A stretch of 64,000 bases of DNA from NCBI GenBank assembly GCA_036245805.1, contig BTRK01000005.1:25213474-25277473 (forward strand), read 5' to 3'. Position 1 is the first letter of the stretch. Every line of letters starts with the position of its first letter. The notes beneath the pieces were generated by a model that did no database searches, had not been told where the DNA came from, and worked only from the letters and a program-made list of their open reading frames with translations. Positions 11,501 through 20,500 of this stretch are shown one piece after another. Made by a program: the position numbers and the translations under genes. Source of the stretch: Pristionchus mayeri. Taxonomy: Eukaryota; Nematoda; Chromadorea; Rhabditida; Neodiplogasteridae.

Positions 11501-14500
11501 TGTCCTCCTTTTCCACACCGAAAACAAAACGATTCTCCAGTTCTGATTCCATCACCACTCTGGGCCGATTCTCGATTGGGCGACTTTTGCCACTTTGAGT
11601 AGTCTTTGTGCACGGCATTCACCATAGGAGAAATCATTCCACTCTAATTCACAGCTGCATGAGCATCCCCATACACTGTTCTGAAAGTGTCAGCCACCTT
11701 CAGCACATTTTCCATTGTGGGAGCCTCTTCTCCAATCTGGTTCATCACATGGAACATCGTAGACGTGTACCGAGGCACATCAATTCCCGTCAACAGAATC
11801 ATCGCTTTGAACTGCTCGGGTTTCATCTCACTGATGTTCGCATCCTCGTACACTCTATTCACAACACTCGCAAATTCTTTCAGATCTTCACATCTCAACT
11901 TCGACATTTTCAGATTGAATAGCTCTAATCTCTTCTCGAACTGTGATTTATTGTCACCAAATAAATCTAGCATGATCTCCACGATCTCTTTGAATGACAA
12001 CTCTCCTGGACTCTTAGGACGGATGTGATTCCTGAACTGCTTATCGACCTTGTCGTCGACCTTTCTCAGCAGTGCTCTACCCTTATCACCATCCTCCAAT
12101 TCACTCAAATCATGCTCGAAGATCTCTCTGTGTCTCTCCATCCAATTATCGAACGTGAGTCCCTCTTCAGGCCTGTACGAGAAAATTCTGATCTGCTTTT
12201 CGAGTGCATCCACCGATGGTCCTCGTCTTCCATTCGCCTCAGATCCCATTGAATTCCTCTCGTTCCTCTCTGAGCAGCACCTGAATGGCTTCATTCTGTG
12301 TCTCGATCAATGCCTTCTGATTTACCATCTCCTCTCGAGTGTTCTCTACCAACTTGAACATCACACTCATCAACTGAGCAGTAGTCGGCTCCACGCCCGC
12401 ACTACTCTCCTGCTCAGTCATCTCTACTCTTTCTTGCTTGATCACCCTCGTCCCGGGATCGGTATATCCGTACCCTCTTCCCATCTTCTCTCACTCTCTC
12501 CACCCAATTTCGTGCGCGCGCGGAAATCCCGACATTGAACGAATTTTTCGCGCCTCTCACCCTCCCTTCCCTTGGACTGATCGGAAGTGATAGAACGCTC
12601 TCCAAAGCGGGGTAAGTCATGAGAAGGGAAGGGGAAAAGGAGCGCGAAAAATTCGTACAATGTCGGGATTTTCGTGCCCACTGGCGGCTCTCCCCGAAAT
12701 TTCGTGGGGGGGAAGAGGGGCGCGTGTTCTCTAAAGAGCAAAGGGAAGAGGGAGATGGGAAGGGGTGCCAGAGGGGACGAAATTGCCGATCCCGATCGTG
12801 CATCCCTAGTAACTAGTACTCCTGAACGCCACTGTTGTGTCCCTGCCTTGTACCCGACAACGGTTCGTAAGGGATATAACTTTATCCACAAATTAGTCGG
12901 GGAAATACTAAGAGGGAAAAGGGGAGCAACTACTCTCCGCTCGGGAGAGAACTAGACTGAAGATGGGAAGAGGGTCAGGAGAGGGAGAGGGAGAGGTCAC
13001 GCGAGTCGATAACAAGGGGAGCCCTCGAGTAATTAATTACCACACTCGAGGGCGACTACACAGTCTTGTGAGTAGGGGCAACTCTACGATACAACAATTC
13101 TTATAAACTGATTACAGTTGATGGGGGTTCATTGTGGATCTGCTGTAAAATAGAGATATTTGTGATGTTCAACTAGACATCATAGTGGAGTGACTTTTTC
13201 GTCGATAAGTTGACTCAAGGCACTGCTGAAAATCCTCTCGCCATATTACTAGATGAAGAACACTCCCGAGAATTTAGTTTAGTTATTCCTCTTGTTGATT
13301 TACCATACGCGTATACCATTTCCTAACAAGAGTACTTATAGGACGGAACTCCTCCGATGAAAACATTCGAACATGTTCCATCGGAGATCGGCGCTGAGGA
13401 AGCTGAGGAAGTTGGAGTGGAGCATCTTTTGAGAGACATGAAAGATCAGACTGCGGGAACTCTCTCCCAGAGAATCACTGAACAGCTTATGGGTTTGAGA
13501 GGACTCAAAGCTCAGCTAGAAGGGATTCAGACCTATCTCCTTCAAGTGATGGATAAGAAACTCCCCGTCAACCATCAGATCACTCATATGGTTCAGGTGA
13601 GCTTTTCCAGGACAAAAGTGTGCATTTACTTTGTGCCATTCCGTAGTTTATGCAATGACAATTTCGCAGCTTCTCCTATTCCGCTTTCCCACCACTAGGT
13701 GGGTGAGCTTAATATAATGCTGTGGAAAAAATTCAAGAAGAGAACAAATTTCAATTCCCGCAATTCCATATCTCGGCTCACAGTAGAGATAGCGACATGA
13801 AATTTGGAATATGGGGTGGTTTTTTTCTTTTCCCCCTCTTAAAATAAATTGTCCCTTTTGCAAACAATTTCTATGTAAAAAAATCGTATCTTCTGTCTGT
13901 CACGCTTTTTTCCAAATCGCTCTAATTCACTTCAAAATCGTCCTATGTGCCTAAGGCCTTGGCTATATGAATCTCCTTGGCGAACACTTTCAACACACCA
14001 CACACCATCGTAGCAAATCGCAGAAAACTCAAATGCACCCTGTGCACCACCCAACACACCAGCTCACCTGCTCTCATTCCCGCAGCGTGATCGTTGTGAA
14101 AGGCTCGTGAGGCTGAGGGCGATCCGAAAAAAAGGCTGATGGGGCGGAGCTAGCGAAGCCCCACCAGCAAGTTTTTTTTTCAGATCACCCGAGGCCTCAC
14201 GAACCTTTCTTCAACGTTTTAAGCCCGCTCTCAACAGTTGCGTCCAACTTTTATCTTTAACACACAACCCCGCGTAACGTAGTTAATTTTAAGAGGCCCG
14301 CTCCGTAAGAATCGACCATCCCGCGGACATGTTTGAACTAGCAACGGGAACCATTTGGCCCTACTTGAGTGGGAGGAGTGCCTTGGGACCGCATTATGAA
14401 ATCCTGTTATAATTATATGCTACAGCCATTTAGCAGGGAGAAAATATCCATATAGTGAGAAACATTTGGCAAATCATAATTTCTTAACGATTTAAGATGG

Positions 14501-17500
14501 GCTCAAATTTCAAACGGCGTTGCTCTAGTAATGCCCTGAAGGTGTAGAAATAATATTTGAATGAAATTCTGCTTGATTCGTAAATCACTATTTCGAGCAA
14601 AAATTTCACATTTTCCTGCATAATTGGCTTCTGTTGTACAACGGGGCACACTCAGTGAGAAATGTTCAATAGGTACTCTGTAGGGACCTGTCAAGTGCGA
14701 AATTTATCATCGAACTTGTGATATTAGAAATGTCGTTCAGAATGTTATCCGATTTCAGCCGATTAGTTGCGAATACTTGGTAGATTTCGTTAGTTTACGA
14801 CATTTCTCAATGTGGTGAATGAATTGTTATTGCACAAGAAATAGGGCTACGACTCATTTCCAGAAAATCTATTTTATAACCATAAGTCGAAAGGTTGGTG
14901 AAGAGGAACCAAGCCAACACCCCACCCTTTGGACCGGTGGTTGAAAAAAGTTAAAGCGTACCCACGTGAATGTCACGCCTAAGGCATATTGATTGATAAT
15001 AATGATGAATATAGATGATACCAGTCCGTAAAGTTGAGCCATATTTAGACAATGCACAACGATTGATATTTTTTACATCGTTGGTTCTAATTTAGGTCGT
15101 TACTATGAAGCTGTCTCTTAATATTTCATTAAAAGTTTACAGGCATTGATAGCACGAGGAATAACGTTTGACAAAAACCTACCCCGGATAAAAACAAACG
15201 TACCCCAATGCGTTTTAAAACTGCCCGAAAAGGTGCAGTTTGCATCTGTGTTCCACGTGTGTTCCATTTTGTAAGCAAAGCTCTAATAATGCAATGTGGC
15301 GCATTTGTTTTTAGAAATTCGCCTGTCTGATGAGAAAACTGTAAAATTTTAAACGTACCCCCATTTTTTGACATTTTTTTTTCATTTTTGGGGTGTACGT
15401 TTTACTTTTTCATTGGCAAAACGTACACCCCTCAGGAACCAAGCCTTTCGACCTATGTTTCTAACCCTCTGAAGTTGGCTATTTCATACATTGTTAACTC
15501 ACCATCAGAGGCCCAAAGCCAATAGATTTGAATCATTCATTGTAGCGATTAGTAAGAAAAGTACAAAGGATGTCATGTGGACTTGCCAAATTTGCTGAAA
15601 GTTTAATCAAATTTACTACATCAGAAATATTGATCTCGAAAATGCTGATTGTGCATTCCCAATAGAAATTTCGCAAAATTGGCAAGTCCCCACATGACAT
15701 CCTTTGTACTTTTCTTACTAATCGCAGCCCGAACTTTCATTCAAATATTATTTCTACACCTTCAAGACATTACTAGAGCAACGCCGTTTGAAATTTGATC
15801 CCATCTTAAATCGTTAAGAAATTATGATTTTCCACATGTTGCTCACTATATTGATATTTTCTCCCTGCTAAATGGCTGTAGCATATAATTATAGCCGGAT
15901 TTCATAATACGGTCCCAAGGCACTCCTCCCATTCAAGTAGGGCCAAATGGTTCCCGTTGCTAGTTCAAACATGTCCGCGGGGTAGTCGATATGATCGAGT
16001 CTTACCGAGCGGGTCTCTTAAACACAGAAAGACTTAACGATCAGTGGTCGAAAGGGTAGGACAATTGTAAAAAGTGGGCACGTTTTAAAATTTTAATATC
16101 ACGCCTTTCACGAGAGAATCGGGACAACAAATTAACATTGAAAAATAAAATATTCCAGTTTTTTCAGCTCATTAGTTCGGGATTGGGTAGTAGAAGATCT
16201 TCCTAATTTGTTTCGAGCATATTAGATCTCGTAGCTGCAGCAGGCTGCTGCAAAATTCTGGAGACGGACATTCGTTTTGAAGAATTGATGATATTTCTTC
16301 ACATAAGTTTTTTTATGATCAAATGAAATATTTTGGCCCATCTTGTCCATTTTTTCACTTTTGCGACCGTTGCAGCAGAGTCAAGTCAGGGAAGTTTTTA
16401 TTTTATAACTTCAACATAGATTCCCCCCCACTCCAAACTTTCTCGGATTGTAGAGCTTGAAATTCTGTATAGGCCTGATTTTTTTGGGGAATTTATTTAG
16501 GGACAACCATCTGCAAATTAAAATGCTTAAAACCGGGAAAAGGTTGTGCAAGGAGTGCCATTTCCTAATCGCCGGTAATTCAAATTACAGCGGGAATTTT
16601 TTCCGCTTTAAAAATATTTCTGAGAGGTTCCCCTGACCAATTTTTAGGGAATGCGAAACGCAGAATGCAAGGATGATTCTGAAAAAAAATTTAAAAAATC
16701 AAATTCGCCGAAAAAATTCTCTAGGTCCTTGATATTTGTAATATTCTGTATTAATTAGATAGCAATCGTTCTAAGGGGTGCCCCTCTCCAATTCGCAGTT
16801 GAACTGTTCTACGCATCAATTGGACAAAAAATAGAGAAATCCAATTTACTGAATTATAGAAAAATCATGATGATGTTTTTGAAGATTTAGTGCTCAGTAG
16901 CTAATATTTAAGTGATTTAAAGGTTTTCTTTAATTTTGCACATTCTAATGAACATAGAGAGAATCTACTATGCTTTCAAAAGGTGGAATAATTACACATT
17001 TCAGAATAGCGAACGCGATTGTGCAAGGCTACAGTATGCCGTTGCCCATTAGTGCTGAAAATCTAGTATCACCTGCTCTAAATTACTTATACTTACATCA
17101 ATTATTTTTCAATTTTAAGAAAAATTACGTTATATTCTACTTTTGTACTGGTCCGAACTTCAAAACCAGTCACGATATGCCATTTTGGACCTACTTTTCG
17201 ACCGCTGCTAACGATAGAAATAAATATTTTCTTTACAGTAGTACCTACAGTATCTCCATACAATATACAGTATATCTTGATTCCTAATAGCTAGTAAATA
17301 GGTTGCCTGAGATACTGTACATTTACTTTGAAAAGTTACCGTTGTGCAGGAACATATAATGCACCGCACTACCCTGATTGGCAATTTTTAGTGGACCATT
17401 TTTCTGGTGTGTTGATGAAAAAATTGCCGTGCCCCATAGACAAATTTCAAGTCGCTAGCTCTACTCCGGAACAGAGATGTGGAATTGCGGGAATTCAAAT

Positions 17501-20500
17501 GTGTTCTCTTCTTCTTGAATTTTTCCACAGCATTAGTGTCAATAGTTTTACTAAACCGTGCCAAGTTGGTCCCTGACGGTTCGGGCTTTCGAGTGTGGCT
17601 ATTTCCACGTTACTGAATGACAAAAATATATAAAAAGTAAACTACCTCTGGTGACTGCAAGGGGGTCTATTCTACCTAATCAGTTATATTCCTTAGAGTG
17701 CACTCCTACCAAATCAATAGCGCTGAATCAAACTAAACAATAAAAATTCTTGCGAAAATTTTTATACTATACAATACTATACAATAATATTAAAAAACTT
17801 ATATTTCCAACCATCTACAGTACTTTTGTAATAGTTAGAGCGAGTGGTATGTCAACTTCTCCTTAAATTTTGTGCATATTTTTCCGCCTGCGTTGAAGTT
17901 TTTGTGACTGGTTAAATTTACTTTTGAAGTGATTTAATGAATTCAACGCTACAAAATTGGTATTATGATAATGCAAGAATTGGGAAGGTCACGCTTTGCG
18001 GGCACTTTTGCAGAAGACCGGATCATGAGAAAAGTGTTCATTCGTATTTTCCACGCACGGCATTTCACAGTCCGAATTGCAGATTGACGAAACGATTTAC
18101 AGACCCCAAATAGCACACGCCGAGATATACTCCCATTACCGAGGGAATAATTAAAAATTTGGATGATACGGTATCCATTCACGTTGCGCAAGGGATGTCG
18201 GCATAGGACCAAAAATAAATCGATATCGGGGTTTTTGCAATAACTTTTTTCCAGCTCCGGTCTTGTGTACCGCGGCCAGGTGCGCGCACAATGCCGCAAC
18301 TTGGCGGTGGTGTAGTGGGCTGAATCTTGGTTTTATGTGTACGCGAAATGCCGTGTCACGTAATTTTAGCCGTTCGTATTATTGATAAGATTAGGGTTTG
18401 ACTTTATTGCTCAGCCCATCATAGAATGGATCCCTCCCTTAGATGAATAACTTCTAAGGGCACGCATATGCCAGGGTTTGTTCAATCAGAAATGAAAGAG
18501 TATAGGAGAGGGCACACATCGAAATAGGAAGATATATTAGGGTGTCCCATAAGTTCTTACACTTTTTTGTTCAGAGGAACTTTAAATCGGCCGTATTAAT
18601 TGTGCACCCCAAATGTTAATACTAATGCATAGAGCAACCATTACACAATCACGCAATCCATGGAATTTGTACCAGCTGCTCCCACATGTTTTTAAGAAAC
18701 GTTTATGTGAAGGGTACTGTAGTTCCAAATCGACACTTTTTTCCTCAACATGTTTTTCTTTCTTTACGGCTTATTTTTAATGGAATATTATTTCTTTCTT
18801 CTACGTTTTGTAGTGTATGAATAGCTTAATATTAATGCTAAATCGGGAAGGAATCTGCCTACAGATGTTGATGCAACAATAAAAAACAAAAAAATCTTTA
18901 AAAAAACTGAACCATTTTTTCCACCATACCGATGACATTTTATGATCAAACAAATAATTGATATTAAATTTCCCTCTAAGCTCTTCAAATGTTATTTGCA
19001 CAACATAGTATGGAGTACCACTAAATATCTCCATTTAGCGCATATCCAAATTAGGGTTCGATTTGATCGCACAGATAAAGAACCTAGCTTTCCCGTGTGA
19101 GTGTTGTATCTATTGAACGCTAACACTCATAAAATACAAATCAACGTCATAAGTTAGGTGCACGGAAAGAATTGTAGGATCGTGTATTTTCAAAATAGTT
19201 AGTTAGTGGCACCAAACCTTTGCGCTCCTTCGTAGGAAAAATTAATTTCGATGGGTCAAAAAAGTACCCGTTACATAAAAATTAGCTTAACAGAGAGGAG
19301 AGCAGCTGATGTTAATTCAATGGACAGTGGGATTGTGTAATGGTTGCTCTACTAAATAATATTAACATTTGGGAAGCACAATGAATACGGCCGATTTTAC
19401 GTTCCTCCGAAAAAAAGTGTAAGAACTTATGGGACACCCTAACATTTGAAAAGGTAAATTTTAAACATGTTTTCATCTCTTCTCTGGTAAAAGATTCCCA
19501 GTGGGATCCCAGTGAAATCCCAGTGGGGAGCCCGCATGTATCTCACTGCGAAATCCACTGGGATCCCACTGGGAAAGTCTGTTCAAGTCGCTATCCCAGT
19601 GGGATGACGGTGGAATTTCCCAGTGGGATGACAGTGGAATTTCCAAGTGGGATCCCAGTGAGATTTTTCCCAGTGTAATCCCAATGGATTTTCTCAGTGG
19701 GATCACAGTGGGAGCGAGTTTCCCAGTGGGATCCCAGTGGATTTCCCAGTGAGATACATGCGGGCTCCCCACTGGGATTTCACTGGGATCCCACTGGGAA
19801 ACTTTTACCAGAGTTGTTGCAAGTGTTCGAAGATTCTCCCCTTACATTTGCACTTTTTTGCATAGATTGGGAAGTGTACTTTCATATACCATGTCTTATC
19901 TAGGTGACAAAAAATCGATAAAGGATATTTCAACGCCGGCATTTCTTGGACAGTTGACCCACTCCCAATCCTCACCTATCATTTTTCATCCCCTCTCCCA
20001 TTGCAAAGGGGTGTGTGACCGAAAATCAATTTCAAACTTCTATTAAAATTCTAGAATAGTCTTCATTGGGTACTCGGCAGAAGATAAATACAGTATCGTC
20101 GGAAAGTTTTTTTTCTTTATGCCACACTTGTTGAACCAGGGTGTTTTTTGGGCGGAAAATTTAACTGGTAATAGCAAATCTTATCGGATCAAGCATGCTA
20201 ATTTCTCCCTCTGGCTTAATGATGACGTACGCGCACCACTTTCGATAAAAGATAATCGCGATGAAAAAGATACTCTTTCCCCGCTCCTTAAAACGAATCT
20301 TGTCTGAAATTATATCAAAACGACACTCCTTTTCGACAGAAAAAATTTGACACTAGTTCGGATGAGAACTATTACCTCATGCTGCCTTTGATAGAAGAAT
20401 CGGGCAATTGCTGGCATCAAAAAGTCAAATCGCTGAAAATCTGTCTTTTGGGGTATTCGGGCATGCTTTGACGATGGACGATTTGACGATGCTTTGACGA

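Larger units (their letters stand above)
7508..13096 (-). mobile_element. LTR retrotransposon, gag-protease only, with nested insertions
   Basis: Two direct repeats of about 255-264 bp (7508-7762 and 12833-13096) begin TGTTGTGTCCC and end ACGATACAACA, with the TG...CA termini of LTRs. They are near-identical, differing by small indels and a few bases. GTTCT precedes the left LTR and ATTCT follows the right one, a probable 5-bp target duplication with one mismatch. Coding lies on the minus strand. Next to the right LTR the minus strand reads TGGCGTTCAGGAGT, a primer-binding-site pattern; next to the left LTR is a purine tract. Gag and protease remnants lie at 11091-12484 and 9841-10030. No reverse transcriptase or integrase is visible. 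The element sits in rpn-8 intron 4 and carries two later insertions (7980-9797 and 10031-11090). Confidence 0.82.
13690..17560. repeat. Outer foldback arms enclosing other elements
   Basis: About 13720-13805 (GAACAAATTTCAATTCCCGC) is inverted at about 17445-17535 (GCGGGAATTCAAATGTGTTC). Between these arms lie a hairpin (14095-14220), a TTAA-flanked foldback (14291-16019) and a dispersed repeat (16484-16930). The arms are about 85-90% similar by eye. Confidence 0.5.

Noticed and set aside
12414..12891. Minus-strand frames of 129 and 149 codons around the 5' LTR
   Set aside because: They run through the LTR and leader of the retrotransposon and show no domain.
17949..18299. 116-codon minus-strand frame in rpn-8 intron 5
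   Set aside because: No recognisable domain, no splice signals and irregular composition.
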